The notes: generated from the sequence alone by a model not told the origin. A stretch of 64,000 nucleotides of DNA from Burkholderia sp. 9120 (GCF_000745015.1 NZ_JQNA01000002.1:2170001-2234000); one strand, 5' to 3'; positions 1 to 9,636 are shown, counted from the stretch's first letter. Numbers and translations are program-made.

Positions 1-25
1 TTCGCGGCAAACTCACTACAACGGC

Positions 26-592
26 TCAGTGACCGTCGAATCCCGTCACCGTATAAAGCGGCAAGCCGCCGTCACGCAGCAGCTTCGAGCCGCCGAGTTC
101 AGGCAGATCGATGATCGCCGCGCCTTCCACCACGACCGCGCCGAGCCGCTCGAGCAGCATCTTGCCGGCCAGCATCGTGCCGCCGGTGGCGATCAGATCG
201 TCGACGATCACGACGCGGTCGCCCGGCTTGCAGGCGTCTTCGTGAATCTCGACGGTCGCGCTGCCGTACTCGAGTTCGTACGATTGCGAAACCCGCTTGT
301 ACGGCAGCTTGCCCGCCTTGCGGATCGGAATGAAGCCGAGGTTCAGCTCATACGCGAGAATCGGCCCGATGATGAAACCGCGTGCATCGAGCCCGGCAAT
401 GTAGTCCAGCTTCGCGTCGATATAGCGCTGCACGAACAGATCGATCAGCACGCGCAACGACTTGCGCTCCTGCAGCAACGGCGTGATGTCGCGGAACTGC
501 ACACCCGGTTGCGGCCAGTCGGGCACCGTGCGAATGTGGCTTTTGATGTAGTCGGCCGCATCGAGCGGCGCGCTCGGGAGCGCGTTGGACAT
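26..592 (-). CDS. apt: Adenine phosphoribosyltransferase
   Basis: Salvages adenine with PRPP to give AMP in the cytoplasm. The 188-residue protein has the usual family length. It shows the type I phosphoribosyltransferase PRPP loop [13 protein letters not shown] in its second half and the Apt-typical segment [11 protein letters not shown]. The start is the ATG giving [10 protein letters not shown]. It lies about 100 bases downstream of the antiporter gene on the same strand, so the two may share a transcript. Nothing unusual is seen in the reading frame. Confidence 0.97.
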   Translation of the reverse strand: MSNALPSAPLDAADYIKSHIRTVPDWPQPGVQFRDITPLLQERKSLRVLIDLFVQRYIDAKLDYIAGLDARGFIIGPILAYELNLGFIPIRKAGKLPYKRVSQSYELEYGSATVEIHEDACKPGDRVVIVDDLIATGGTMLAGKMLLERLGAVVVEGAAIIDLPELGGSKLLRDGGLPLYTVTGFDGH

Positions 593-690
593 GGTGTCTC
601 CGGATGGACCCTGTCAGGTCCGATGAAAAGCGAAATCGGGGTGGTCGGGCGGGACCGTCAGTGCAATCCAGGCAGGTCCGCCGCACGCGC

Positions 691-2694
691 CTATGCCGCG
701 GCGGCGCCCGCGCGGCGGTGCTTCGACAACCGTTCCTCGGCGCTCGCCAACTGCTCGGGCAAACCGCGCAACACCACGATGTCGCTCGCGCGCAGCTTGG
801 TGGACGGGTCCGGCTCGACGCCGCGAATGCCGTGCCGCCGAATCGCCGTGACTTCGACGCCTAGTTCGAACAGACCCAATTCGGCCAGCGTGCGGCCCAC
901 GGCGTCGGCATTTTCGTCGACCGGCACCGATTGTAGCCGCACCTGTTCGTGGCCGTCGTCGTCTTCCACGTCGTCGGCGCCGTGGAAATAACCGCGCAGC
1001 AGCGCGTAGCGTTCGTCGCGCATTTCCTCGACCCGCCGCACCACGCGCCGCATCGGCACACCCATCACCACCAGCGTGTGCGACGCCAGCATCAGACTAC
1101 CTTCGACGATTTCCGGAATCACCTCGGTCGCGCCGGCGGCCAGCAGCTTTTCCAGATCGGCGTCGTCGACGGTGCGTACGATCACCGGCAGCGTCGGCTC
1201 CAGTTCGTGAATGTTGTGCAGCACGCGCAAAGCGGACGGCGTATTCGCGTAGGTAATCGCAATCGCGGCCGCGCGATGGATACCGGCGGCGAGCAGCGAT
1301 TCGCGCCGCCCCGCGTCGCCGAACACAACCGATTCACCGGCCGCGGCGGCAGCCGCCACGCGATCGGGATCGAGATCGAGCGCGACGTACGAAAGTCCTT
1401 CATGTTCAAGCATGCGCGCCAGATTCTGCCCGGCCCGGCCGTATCCGCAGATGATCACGTGACCGCTCTGCTTCAAACTCTGCGTGGCGATGCGCGTCAT
1501 TTGCAACGACTGCATCATCCATTCAGTGGAAGACAGACGCAGCACGATCCGATCCGCGTTCTGGATCAGGAACGGCGCGGCGAGCATGGACAGCAGCATC
1601 GCCGCGAGAATCGCCTGCAGCAACGTGGCGTCGACGAGATGCTTGTCGAGAATCAGATTCAGCAGCACGAAGCCGAACTCGCCGGCTTGCGCGAGGCCGA
1701 TACCGGTGCGCATCGCCACACCCGGCGACGCGCCGAAGAGGCGCGACAGCCCCGTCACCATCACCGCTTTCAGCACGATCGGCCCGACCAGAAAGCCGAG
1801 CACGATAAACGGATGCTCCCAGATCACACGCGGATTCAGCAGCATGCCGGTGGTGACGAAGAACAGCCCCAGCAGCACGTCACGAAACGGCTTGATGTCC
1901 TCTTCCACCTGATGCCGGTAGGGCGTCTCGGCAATCAACATACCGGCGATAAACGCGCCGAGCGCGAGCGACAAACCGAATTTGTCCGTGATGAACGCCG
2001 AGCCGAGTGTGACCAGCAGCAGATTGAGAATGAACAGTTCCTGCGACCGGCGCCGCGCGACCACGTTGAACCAGCGCGTCATGAAGCGCTGTCCGACGAT
2101 CAGCAACAGCGCCAACGCCACGACGATCTTGATCGACGCGAGGCCGAGCGCGCTCACCAGGTCTTTCGAATCGCCGCCGAGCGCCGCGATCACGATCAAC
2201 AGCGGCACCACCGCCAGATCCTGGAACAGCAGCACGCCGAAGATATTGCGGCCATGTTCGGTTTCGATTTCGAGCCGCTCCGCCAGCATCTTGCTGACGA
2301 TCGCCGTCGACGACATGGCCAGCGCGCCGCCCAGCGCCACGCTCGCCTGCCACGTGATATGCACCCAGCGCTCCAGCACGAAGCCGAGCGTGACCGCCAC
2401 CACGATCGTGCCGATCACCTGCAACAGGCCGAGGCCGAACACGAGCCGGCGCATGGCACGCAGCTTGGCGAGCGAAAACTCCAGCCCGATCGAAAACATC
2501 AGGAACACCACGCCGAATTCGGCGAGGTTCTGCGCGCCGGCCGAGTCGGGGATCAAACCGAACGCATGCGGCCCGACGACGATCCCCACCGACAAATAGC
2601 CGAGCATCGGCGGAAGATTCAGAAAGCGAAAGATCACCACGCCCGCCACCGATGCCAGCAGCAGGAACAGCGTCATTTCGAGGGGGGAAATCAT
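691..2694 (-). CDS. Kef-type monovalent cation:proton antiporter (CPA2 family)
   Basis: Predicted inner-membrane K+/H+ or Na+/H+ antiporter. From the ATG at 2694 (MISPLEMTLF) it has 667 residues: about a dozen hydrophobic segments over the first 390, then a TrkA-N/RCK nucleotide-binding fold starting near HVIICGYGRAGQNLARML, and a TrkA-C domain at the C terminus. An in-frame TTG at 2790 would add 32 polar residues that do not look like family sequence, so I prefer 2694, although neither start has a clear ribosome binding site. Family resemblance is to KefB/KefC/YbaL; the exact ion and regulator cannot be read from sequence. It is divergent from kdsD. Confidence 0.9.
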   Translation of the reverse strand: MISPLEMTLFLLLASVAGVVIFRFLNLPPMLGYLSVGIVVGPHAFGLIPDSAGAQNLAEFGVVFLMFSIGLEFSLAKLRAMRRLVFGLGLLQVIGTIVVAVTLGFVLERWVHITWQASVALGGALAMSSTAIVSKMLAERLEIETEHGRNIFGVLLFQDLAVVPLLIVIAALGGDSKDLVSALGLASIKIVVALALLLIVGQRFMTRWFNVVARRRSQELFILNLLLVTLGSAFITDKFGLSLALGAFIAGMLIAETPYRHQVEEDIKPFRDVLLGLFFVTTGMLLNPRVIWEHPFIVLGFLVGPIVLKAVMVTGLSRLFGASPGVAMRTGIGLAQAGEFGFVLLNLILDKHLVDATLLQAILAAMLLSMLAAPFLIQNADRIVLRLSSTEWMMQSLQMTRIATQSLKQSGHVIICGYGRAGQNLARMLEHEGLSYVALDLDPDRVAAAAAAGESVVFGDAGRRESLLAAGIHRAAAIAITYANTPSALRVLHNIHELEPTLPVIVRTVDDADLEKLLAAGATEVIPEIVEGSLMLASHTLVVMGVPMRRVVRRVEEMRDERYALLRGYFHGADDVEDDDGHEQVRLQSVPVDENADAVGRTLAELGLFELGVEVTAIRRHGIRGVEPDPSTKLRASDIVVLRGLPEQLASAEERLSKHRRAGAAAA

Positions 2695-2843
2695 CGGCAA
2701 AAACGCATCGGTAAAGCGTCCTCGTTCGTCAGCGGAACCGCGCACGCAAAACGCCGTGCGACAAGGTTGAGGGGCCGTAAAAAACAGCAATAAAGGCAGC
2801 GGCTTGGCACAGCAGGCCCGGCGCGGCGAACAAGCGCCTTTGC

Positions 2844-2849
2844 TATACT
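2844..2849 (+). promoter_or_regulatory. Candidate -10 box of the kdsD-lpt operon
   Basis: TATACT lies only six bases upstream of the kdsD ATG at 2856. No good -35 hexamer is seen at 16-18 bases upstream. If it is used, the transcript would begin at or next to the start codon. Confidence 0.4.
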
Positions 2850-2855
2850 CCGCGA

Positions 2856-3839
2856 ATGATAGCGAAAATCAATGGCGACCGGGCACTCACGCTCGCTCGT
2901 GACGTGCTCGACATCGAAGCGGACGCCGTGCGCGCGCTTCGCGATCAACTCGACGAAGGCTTCGTCGGGGCGGTCGATTTCATCCTGGGCTGCCGTGGGC
3001 GCGTAGTCGTTTCCGGCATCGGCAAATCCGGCCACGTGGCGCGCAAGCTCGCGGCCACGCTCGCCAGTACCGGCACACCGGCGTTCTTCGTGCATCCCGC
3101 GGAAGCCAGTCACGGCGACCTCGGCATGGTCACGGCCGACGACGTGTTTATCGCGCTGTCCAATTCCGGCGAAACCGAAGAACTCGTGGCGATCCTGCCG
3201 CTCATCAAGCGGCTCGGCGCGAAGCTGATCGCAATGACCGGACGTCCGTCGTCGAGTCTCGCACAACTGGCCGACGTGCACCTGAATTCCGCGGTGGCAA
3301 AAGAAGCCTGTCCGATGAATCTTGCGCCCACCGCCAGCACCACCGCCGCGCTCGCGCTCGGCGACGCGCTCGCGGTCGTAGTGCTCGACGCGCGCGGTTT
3401 CGGCCGCGACGACTTCGCGCGCTCGCATCCGGGCGGCGCGCTCGGCCGCCGCCTGCTCACTTATGTCCGCGACGTGATGCGCACCGGCGACCAGGTGCCG
3501 AAGGTCACGCCCGAGGCCACCGTGCGCGACGCGCTGTTCCAGTTGACCGCCAAGCGCATGGGCATGACCGCGATCGTCGATCACGAAGACCGTGTTGCCG
3601 GCATCTTCACCGACGGTGACTTGCGCCGCGTGCTCGAACGCGACGGCGATTTCCGCGGCCTGTCGATCGCCTCGGTCATGACAGCCGGTCCGCGCACCAT
3701 CGGCCCGGACCACCTCGCGGTGGAAGCCGTGGAACTGATGGAGCGCCACCGCATCAATCAGATGCTGGTCGTCGACGAAGCAGGCAAGCTGATCGGCGCA
3801 CTCAACATGCACGACCTGTTCTCGAAGAAGGTGATCTGA
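2856..3839 (+). CDS. kdsD: D-arabinose 5-phosphate isomerase (KdsD/KpsF family)
   Basis: Interconverts ribulose 5-phosphate and arabinose 5-phosphate, the first step towards Kdo for LPS inner core. The 327 residues contain an N-terminal SIS sugar-isomerase domain (GIGKSGHVARKLAATLAS near residue 52) and two C-terminal CBS domains (VMRTGDQVPKV and SVMTAGPRTI), the standard KdsD order. The stop codon overlaps the kdsC start by one base (TGATG), so the two are translationally coupled. The ATG at 2856 has no Shine-Dalgarno sequence and follows a TATACT box very closely, which suggests a leaderless transcript. Confidence 0.96.
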   Translation: MIAKINGDRALTLARDVLDIEADAVRALRDQLDEGFVGAVDFILGCRGRVVVSGIGKSGHVARKLAATLASTGTPAFFVHPAEASHGDLGMVTADDVFIALSNSGETEELVAILPLIKRLGAKLIAMTGRPSSSLAQLADVHLNSAVAKEACPMNLAPTASTTAALALGDALAVVVLDARGFGRDDFARSHPGGALGRRLLTYVRDVMRTGDQVPKVTPEATVRDALFQLTAKRMGMTAIVDHEDRVAGIFTDGDLRRVLERDGDFRGLSIASVMTAGPRTIGPDHLAVEAVELMERHRINQMLVVDEAGKLIGALNMHDLFSKKVI

Positions 3840-4399
3840 TGGCCATCGCCCCTGTGACCGCTACCGAACGCGCAAGCCGCGTGAAGCTGATGATTTTCGA
3901 CGTCGACGGTGTACTCACCGACGGCGGCCTGCTGTTCACAGCGGAAGGCGACACGATGAAAGGCTTCCACTCGATGGACGGCCACGGCATGAAGCTGCTG
4001 CGCCAAGCGGGCATCGACACGGCGATCATCACCGGGCGCAAGTCGGGCATCGTCGCGGTGCGGGCGAAAGAAATGAACGTCACGCACGTCTATCAAGGCG
4101 TGCAGGACAAACCGGCGGCCTTCGCGGACCTGCTCCAGCAGACCGGCCTGACGGCGGAAGAATGCGGCTACATGGGCGACGACTGGGTCGATCTCGCGGT
4201 CATGCTGAAGGTCGGCTTCGCGGCAGCGCCCGCCAACTCGCATCCTGAAGTGATCGCGCGCGCGCATTGGGTGAGCGAGGCACGCGGCGGCCACGGGGCG
4301 GCGCGTGAAGTCGTCGACACGCTGCTGCGCGCCCAGCACAAATATGAAGCGCTGCTCGCGGCAGCCTGTAGCGGCGAACAGCGAGGCCTCGTCGGATGA
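3839..4399 (+). CDS. kdsC: 3-deoxy-D-manno-octulosonate 8-phosphate phosphatase
   Basis: HAD-superfamily phosphatase that removes phosphate from Kdo 8-phosphate. The nucleophile motif DVDGVLTDG is near residue 20, a Thr/Gly motif (ITGRKSG) follows, and GYMGDDWVDL is the C-terminal acidic motif. It lacks a cap domain, as in the tetrameric KdsC type, and 186 residues is typical. It is coupled to kdsD upstream and overlaps lptC by four bases (ATGA). Confidence 0.96.
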   Translation: MAIAPVTATERASRVKLMIFDVDGVLTDGGLLFTAEGDTMKGFHSMDGHGMKLLRQAGIDTAIITGRKSGIVAVRAKEMNVTHVYQGVQDKPAAFADLLQQTGLTAEECGYMGDDWVDLAVMLKVGFAAAPANSHPEVIARAHWVSEARGGHGAAREVVDTLLRAQHKYEALLAAACSGEQRGLVG

Positions 4400-5004
4400 A
4401 CCAGTTTCGCCTGACTTCGCTGATCCCGCTGGTGGCCATGGCCGCGCTCGCCGGTATCACCTGGTGGCTGCTGCAGGCCACCCTGCCGCGGCAGAACGAA
4501 GGCGTGGTGCGTCCCAAAGAACACACGCCCGACTACTTCGCGGACAACTTCTCGGTCTCCGAACTCGATCAGTCGGGCTCGACGCAATACCGTCTGACCG
4601 CTGAATCGCTGATTCATTACGAAGACGACGAACTGAGCGACCTCGTCAAGCCGGCCATGCGCGCGTTCCAGCCCGGCAAGCCGATCGTCACCGCGACCGG
4701 CGACACCGGCACGGTGAATGGCGACGCCTCGATCGTCGATCTGTACGGCAATGCGCGTATTCTGCGGGCGCCCGGCTACGGCGATCCGCAGATGCAGGCC
4801 GATTCGGCGCATTTTAAGGTGCTGGTCAACGACGATGTGATCGAGACTGAAAAGCCGGTTAAACTTCAGCGCGGCATGTCAGTGATGACTGCCAGCGGCA
4901 TGAATTACAACAACGTCACCCGGGTGATGAAGCTGTTCGGCAACGTGAAAGGCGCGATCGCGCCGTCCGAAGCCGGTGGCAGCTCGCCCAAGCAACCCGG
5001 GTAA
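4396..5004 (+). CDS. lptC: LPS export protein LptC
   Basis: Bitopic inner-membrane protein that passes LPS from the LptBFG extractor to periplasmic LptA. The 202 residues begin with one membrane segment (LIPLVAMAALAGITWWLL) followed by a periplasmic beta-jellyroll of the YrbK/LptC family, with repeated beta strands such as YRLTAESLIHYEDDE. The short positively poor N terminus fits an anchor, not a cleaved signal. It overlaps kdsC by four bases, and lptA follows after 20 bases, the conserved proteobacterial order. Confidence 0.93.
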   Translation: MNQFRLTSLIPLVAMAALAGITWWLLQATLPRQNEGVVRPKEHTPDYFADNFSVSELDQSGSTQYRLTAESLIHYEDDELSDLVKPAMRAFQPGKPIVTATGDTGTVNGDASIVDLYGNARILRAPGYGDPQMQADSAHFKVLVNDDVIETEKPVKLQRGMSVMTASGMNYNNVTRVMKLFGNVKGAIAPSEAGGSSPKQPG

Positions 5005-5024
5005 TCTATTCCAGGCGTGACTGC

Positions 5025-5696
5025 ATGAACGAATCGTTCCCCCGTTTTGATACCGGCCGCTCGCGCGCTTTGTCCGCGTGGCGCGCCGGACTCGCTGCGC
5101 TGCTCGTCGCGTTGCCGCTCGCCGGCTTCGCGCCGCTTGCGCACGCGGACCGCGCCGACAAGGACAAGCCGCTGAACGTCGAAGCGGACAACATGACTTA
5201 CGACGACCTCAAGCAGGTCAACATCTTCACCGGCCACGTGGTCGCCACCAAAGGCACGATCGTGATCAAGGCCGATCGCGTCGAAGTGACGCAAGACCCG
5301 CAGGGCTATCAGTACGCTACCGGCACGTCGAGCGGCGGCAATCTGTCGTATTTCCGCCAGAAGCGTGAAGGCCTCGACGAGTACATCGAAGGCACGGCGA
5401 TCCGCATCGACTACGACGGCAAGCAGGACCTGACCACGCTCACCACGAATGCAACCGTGAAGCGCCTGCAAGGCCTCGCCACCGTGATGGACCAGGTGCA
5501 CGGCAGCGTCATTACCTATGACGGCCAGAACGACTTCTACACCGCGAAGGCGGGCAAAGACGTCGCCGGCCCGGGTAATCCGAGCGGCCGCGTGCGCGCC
5601 ATGCTGTCGCCGCGCAATGGCGGCGCCGCGCCGCTGAACGGCGCATCGGCCACGCTCGCGCCGTCCACCTCGATCCAGGGAGCGCCGAATCAGTGA
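5025..5696 (+). CDS. lptA: Periplasmic LPS transport protein LptA
   Basis: Forms the periplasmic bridge for LPS between LptC and the outer-membrane LptD. The 223 residues start with a signal peptide ending near PLAHADRADKDKP, followed by the OstA-like jellyroll (LNVEADNMTYDDLKQVNIFT, then repeated beta strands). The C-terminal 50 residues are Gly/Ala/Ser/Pro rich and look like a disordered tail, longer than in E. coli LptA. The stop overlaps the GTG start of lptB by four bases (GTGA). Confidence 0.94.
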   Translation: MNESFPRFDTGRSRALSAWRAGLAALLVALPLAGFAPLAHADRADKDKPLNVEADNMTYDDLKQVNIFTGHVVATKGTIVIKADRVEVTQDPQGYQYATGTSSGGNLSYFRQKREGLDEYIEGTAIRIDYDGKQDLTTLTTNATVKRLQGLATVMDQVHGSVITYDGQNDFYTAKAGKDVAGPGNPSGRVRAMLSPRNGGAAPLNGASATLAPSTSIQGAPNQ

Positions 5697-6478
5697 GCAC
5701 CTCCGCGTCCCTCCCCAATCGCAAGCCGGCCGGCACCAGCAGCTCGCTGGTGGTACGTAATCTGAAGAAGCGCTACGGTTCGCGCACGGTCGTCAAAGAC
5801 GTGTCGCTCGACGTGAAAAGCGGCGAAGTGGTCGGTCTGCTTGGGCCTAACGGCGCCGGCAAGACGACCTCGTTCTACATGATCGTCGGCCTCGTGCCGC
5901 TCGACGCCGGTGAAATCGATCTGGACGGCAAGTCGATCAGCCTGCTGCCGATCCACAAACGCGCTTCGCTGGGCTTATCGTATCTGCCGCAGGAAGCTTC
6001 CGTGTTCCGCAAGCTCACCGTCGAAGAAAACATTCGCGCGGTGCTGGAGTTGCAGCACGAAGACAACGGCAAGCGGCTCAGCAAAGACACCATCACGAGC
6101 CGCACCGAAGCGTTGCTCGACGAGTTGCAGATCGCGCATTTGCGCCAGAATCCGGCGCTGTCGCTGTCGGGTGGCGAACGTCGCCGGGTTGAAATCGCGC
6201 GCGCGCTGGCCACCAATCCGAGCTTTATTCTGCTCGACGAACCGTTCGCGGGCGTCGACCCGATCGCGGTGCTGGAAATCCAGAAGATCGTTAAGTTTCT
6301 GAAGCAGCGCAATATCGGCGTGCTGATCACCGACCACAACGTGCGCGAAACGCTCGGCATCTGCGATCACGCGTACATCATCAGCGACGGCAGCGTGCTG
6401 GCTTCCGGCGCGCCGAGCGACATCATCGAAAACGAAAGCGTGCGGCGCGTCTATCTGGGCGAGCACTTCCGCATGTAA
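5693..6478 (+). CDS. lptB: LPS export ABC transporter ATP-binding protein LptB
   Basis: Cytoplasmic ATPase driving LPS extraction by LptFG. The 261 residues contain Walker A GPNGAGKTT, the Q-loop region, the signature LSGGERRRVEIARAL, Walker B ILLDEPFAGVDP and the H-loop (ITDHNVRETL). It starts at GTG within the lptA stop, indicating translational coupling; about 18 residues precede the ABC core. LptF and LptG are not in this window. rpoN follows after 184 bases. Confidence 0.97.
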   Translation: MSTSASLPNRKPAGTSSSLVVRNLKKRYGSRTVVKDVSLDVKSGEVVGLLGPNGAGKTTSFYMIVGLVPLDAGEIDLDGKSISLLPIHKRASLGLSYLPQEASVFRKLTVEENIRAVLELQHEDNGKRLSKDTITSRTEALLDELQIAHLRQNPALSLSGGERRRVEIARALATNPSFILLDEPFAGVDPIAVLEIQKIVKFLKQRNIGVLITDHNVRETLGICDHAYIISDGSVLASGAPSDIIENESVRRVYLGEHFRM

Positions 6479-6662
6479 GCACACAAGGGACACGCCGGCT
6501 ATGCCAACGCGCATACGCCAGTCCCTTTGCGGCAACCGCACATCCGCATCCTGACCCGGGCCGTTCGCGCCCGGCGCCGCCGAAAACGGGCGCACGCGTA
6601 ATTGCGAATGTCGCAATGTATCGCGGTCGTGGCAAACTCTCTACAATGAATCTCAACTTGCC

Positions 6663-8177
6663 ATGAAAGCCAGCCTCCAACTCCGCCTATCGCAGCATCT
6701 TGCGCTGACGCCACAACTGCAGCAGTCCATCCGGCTGCTTCAGTTGTCTACGCTCGAACTGCAGCAGGAAGTCGCAATGGCGATCTCGCAGAATCCGCTC
6801 CTCGAAAACGAGGACGACTGGATCGCGAGCCCGTTGCGCGTGGCGGCGGACGGCTCGCTGATCGCGCAAGCGCCCAATTCATCCGCACCGCCGGACCAGA
6901 TGGGCGGCAACACGTCGTCATCGTCCAGCAGCAGCGAGCGCGCCGAGAATGGCGAGCCGCAAGGCGTGGACGAATACAACGGCCTCTCGGGCGACAGCAA
7001 CGGCGACGCGTCGCAATGGAATCTCGACGACTACGGCCGCTCCGGCAACGCGTCGGACGACGACGATCTGCCGCCGCTGCAAATTCACGAATCCAGTACC
7101 TCGCTGCGCGATCATCTGATGGCGCAATTGCGCGTGACCCAGGCGGGTCAACGCGACCGCGCGCTGATCACGTTCCTGATCGAATCGCTCGACGACGACG
7201 GCTATCTCGCCGCCACGCTCGACGAAGTGCTCGCCGATCTGCCCGACGAACTCGAAGTCGACACCGACGAACTGAATGCCGCGCTAGCGCTGCTGCATAG
7301 CTTCGACCCGGCAGGTGTGGGCGCGCGCTCGGCATCCGAATGTCTGAAGCTGCAATTGCTCCGGCTCGACACGTCGCCTACGCGTACGCTCGCGCTCGAC
7401 ATCGTGGCTCACCATCTGGAACTGCTCGCGGCTCGCGATTTCACACGTCTGCGCAAACACCTGAAGGCCAACGACGACGACCTGCGCGACGCGCACGTGC
7501 TGATCCGCTCGCTCGAGCCGTTTCCCGGCGCCGCCTACGGCAAAGCCGAAGCGGACTACGTGGTGCCCGACATCATGGTGCGTAAAACGGCGCAGGGCTG
7601 GCAGGCCGAACTGAATCCGGAAGTCGTGCCGAAGCTGCGTATCAATCATCTGTACGCCAATATTCTGCGCAATAACCGGGGCGATCCGGGTAGCGGTTCG
7701 TTGCGCCAGCAACTGCAGGAAGCGCGCTGGTTGATCAAAAATATCCAGCAGCGTTTCGAGACCATCCTGCGGGTTGCGCAAGCTATTGTGGAACGTCAAA
7801 AGAGCTTTTTTGTCCACGGCGAAATTGCTATGCGCCCCTTGGTCTTGCGGGAAATTGCTGATACGCTAGGCCTACACGAGTCAACTGTCTCGCGTGTGAC
7901 AACCGGTAAATACATGCTGACCCCATTCGGGACGCTTGAATTTAAGTACTTCTTCGGATCACACGTTTCGACTGACACGGGCGGCGCGGCGTCTTCAACG
8001 GCGATCCGTGCGCTCATCAAGCAACTGATAGGAGCGGAAAACCCGAAATCTCCTCTTTCAGACAGCCGCATAGCCGAACTGCTGGCGGAACAGGGCTTCG
8101 TGGTCGCGCGCCGCACTGTGGCGAAGTATCGCGAAGCACTCAAGATTCCGGCAGTCAACCTGCGCAAGTCTCTGTAG
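6663..8177 (+). CDS. rpoN: RNA polymerase sigma-54 factor
   Basis: Alternative sigma factor for -24/-12 promoters that needs enhancer-binding ATPases. The 504 residues show Gln/Leu-rich region I ([20 protein letters not shown]), an acidic Ser-rich region II (about residues 50-130), the core-binding domain, a helix-turn-helix near [13 protein letters not shown] and the RpoN box [12 protein letters not shown] near residue 482. No strong ribosome binding site precedes the ATG, and a TACAAT box lies 15 bases upstream of it. From about 7,760 to the end the codon choice shifts to codons rare elsewhere here (CTA, TCA, ACT), unlike the first two thirds. Confidence 0.98.
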   Translation: MKASLQLRLSQHLALTPQLQQSIRLLQLSTLELQQEVAMAISQNPLLENEDDWIASPLRVAADGSLIAQAPNSSAPPDQMGGNTSSSSSSSERAENGEPQGVDEYNGLSGDSNGDASQWNLDDYGRSGNASDDDDLPPLQIHESSTSLRDHLMAQLRVTQAGQRDRALITFLIESLDDDGYLAATLDEVLADLPDELEVDTDELNAALALLHSFDPAGVGARSASECLKLQLLRLDTSPTRTLALDIVAHHLELLAARDFTRLRKHLKANDDDLRDAHVLIRSLEPFPGAAYGKAEADYVVPDIMVRKTAQGWQAELNPEVVPKLRINHLYANILRNNRGDPGSGSLRQQLQEARWLIKNIQQRFETILRVAQAIVERQKSFFVHGEIAMRPLVLREIADTLGLHESTVSRVTTGKYMLTPFGTLEFKYFFGSHVSTDTGGAASSTAIRALIKQLIGAENPKSPLSDSRIAELLAEQGFVVARRTVAKYREALKIPAVNLRKSL

Positions 8178-8347
8178 CCCGTCGCCTTCCGTGGCGGGCA
8201 TTTACCGGCCGCTCCGCAGTTGGCGGACAGGCCGGCCGATGCGACCTGCCAGAAGTCAGTCACCGGGGGGCGACTCAGGCAAGCCGACAGATCGACCGGA
8301 CCTACGTCATCGTGCGGAACAAGCGGCCATTAGCTTGGAGAAGCACT

Positions 8348-8704
8348 ATGAATCTGCAGATCAGTGGACACCACCTCGAAGTAACGCCTGCGTTGCGCGA
8401 ATACGTGATCACCAAACTGGATAGGGTGCTAAGACATTTCGATCAGGTAATCGACGGCAGTGTGGTCCTCTCGGTCGACAACCACAAGGAAAAGGAAAAG
8501 CGTCAAAAGGTTGAAATTAACCTGCATCTAAAAGGCAAGGACATCTTTGTCGAGAGCTGTGACAGCGACCTCTACGCTGCGATCGATCTGATGATCGACA
8601 AGCTTGACCGACAGGTGTTACGCCACAAGGATCGTCTGCAAGGCCATGCGCATGAGGCGATCAAGTATCAGCCGGCGCCGCAGATAGACGTGCCGCCGCA
8701 ATAG
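8348..8704 (+). CDS. hpf: Ribosome hibernation-promoting factor (HPF/RaiA family)
   Basis: Binds the 30S subunit near the A/P sites and inactivates ribosomes in stationary phase. The 118-residue product begins [20 protein letters not shown], the classic HPF N terminus, with a beta-alpha-beta-beta-beta-alpha fold and a basic stretch ([19 protein letters not shown]). It has the short form without the dimerisation domain of long HPF. The start at 8348 is set by a GGAG sequence about ten bases upstream. It follows rpoN, as in most proteobacteria, and a strong terminator follows at 8748-8770. Confidence 0.95.
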   Translation: MNLQISGHHLEVTPALREYVITKLDRVLRHFDQVIDGSVVLSVDNHKEKEKRQKVEINLHLKGKDIFVESCDSDLYAAIDLMIDKLDRQVLRHKDRLQGHAHEAIKYQPAPQIDVPPQ

Positions 8705-9038
8705 GGCAAATTAGAAGCGCCGCTTCATATTCCCTACCCTAGCCAAACCGCCCGAAATCGGGCGGTTTTTCGTTGTGCGAGCGCTTTTTCCGCGAGAATC
8801 GTGTGGCGTCGAACGATCCTTCAAAAACCCGTCGCGCATCGATGGCGCGCCGCACCATCTGTTGCTACCCTGTTCTATAATGTTCCGGTTACCATCGGGG
8901 TCAAGCCAGCGCTAACGGAAGTCGGCAGGAGTCTTGTGCTTTCGGACTCCAACGCACGTCGTCGCGAACATCAAACGAATGGAACGTCACTCAAACGCCC
9001 CAGCGAGGAGAATTCAGGCCACGTTTTCGCCTGTCAAC
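8705..9038 (+). other. hpf-ptsN intergenic region with terminator, -10 box and leader hairpin
   Basis: This 334-base gap has no convincing gene. It holds the hpf terminator, a perfect TATAAT at 8876-8881 that could serve ptsN (no good -35 hexamer seen), and a small inverted repeat GGAGTC/GACTCC at 8928-8950 in the would-be leader. It suggests that ptsN-hprK-rapZ is transcribed separately from rpoN-hpf. Confidence 0.5.
8748..8770 (+). terminator. Rho-independent terminator after hpf
   Basis: CCGCCCG, loop AAAT, CGGGCGG, then TTTTT. A perfect 7-bp GC-rich stem with a U tract. Confidence 0.9.
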
Positions 9039-9494
9039 ATGAATCGTTTAGCCAAATTTCTTCCCCTCGAGAACGTCGTCGTCGGACTATCGGTCACCAG
9101 CAAGAAACGTGTATTCGAGCAAGCGGGCCTGATCTTCGAGAACCAGAACGGCATCGCCCGTAGCACGGTCACTGACAATCTGTTTGCGCGTGAGCGCCTC
9201 GGATCGACGGGGCTCGGTGAAGGCGTCGCGATTCCGCATGGCCGGATCAAAGGCTTGAAGCAGCCGCTCGCCGCGTTCGTCCGTCTTGCCGAACCCATCC
9301 CCTTCGAATCGCCCGACGGTCAGCCGGTTTCGCTGCTGATCTTCCTGCTCGTGCCCGAACAGGCCACCCAGCAGCACCTCGAAATTCTTTCGGAAATCGC
9401 CCAGTTGCTGTCCGATCGCGAAGCCCGCGAGCGCCTGCACACGGAAGAAGACCGCGAATCATTGCATCGCCTGCTCACTCAGTGGCAACCTTGA
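9039..9494 (+). CDS. ptsN: Nitrogen PTS EIIA component (PtsN)
   Basis: Terminal phospho-acceptor of the regulatory PTS-Ntr; in other proteobacteria it controls potassium and nitrogen physiology by protein binding. The 151 residues start MNRLAKFLPLENVVVGLS, and the phosphorylatable His sits in GEGVAIPHGRIKGL. The frame is open upstream to 8934, but the extra 35 residues are not family-like, so I chose the ATG at 9039 although its ribosome binding site is weak. It precedes hprK and rapZ. NPr is not present between them, unlike the E. coli rpoN locus. Confidence 0.95.
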   Translation: MNRLAKFLPLENVVVGLSVTSKKRVFEQAGLIFENQNGIARSTVTDNLFARERLGSTGLGEGVAIPHGRIKGLKQPLAAFVRLAEPIPFESPDGQPVSLLIFLLVPEQATQQHLEILSEIAQLLSDREARERLHTEEDRESLHRLLTQWQP

Positions 9495-9636
9495 TGTAGC
9501 GGCGGTTATCCGCACGCCGCTGATCCGCATGCGCGGTGGCCATCCGCGCGCGGGTAAGGTCTTGCAACGGGAGCGGACCGCGTTTACGCGGCCGCCTGGT
9601 TGCCGGGCTAGCGGCCCACACTGGAGTCACTGACTC

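Noticed and set aside
949..2793. 614-residue open frame opposite the Kef antiporter gene
   Set aside because: Arg/His/Gln-rich shadow of a real gene in GC-rich DNA; no domain seen.
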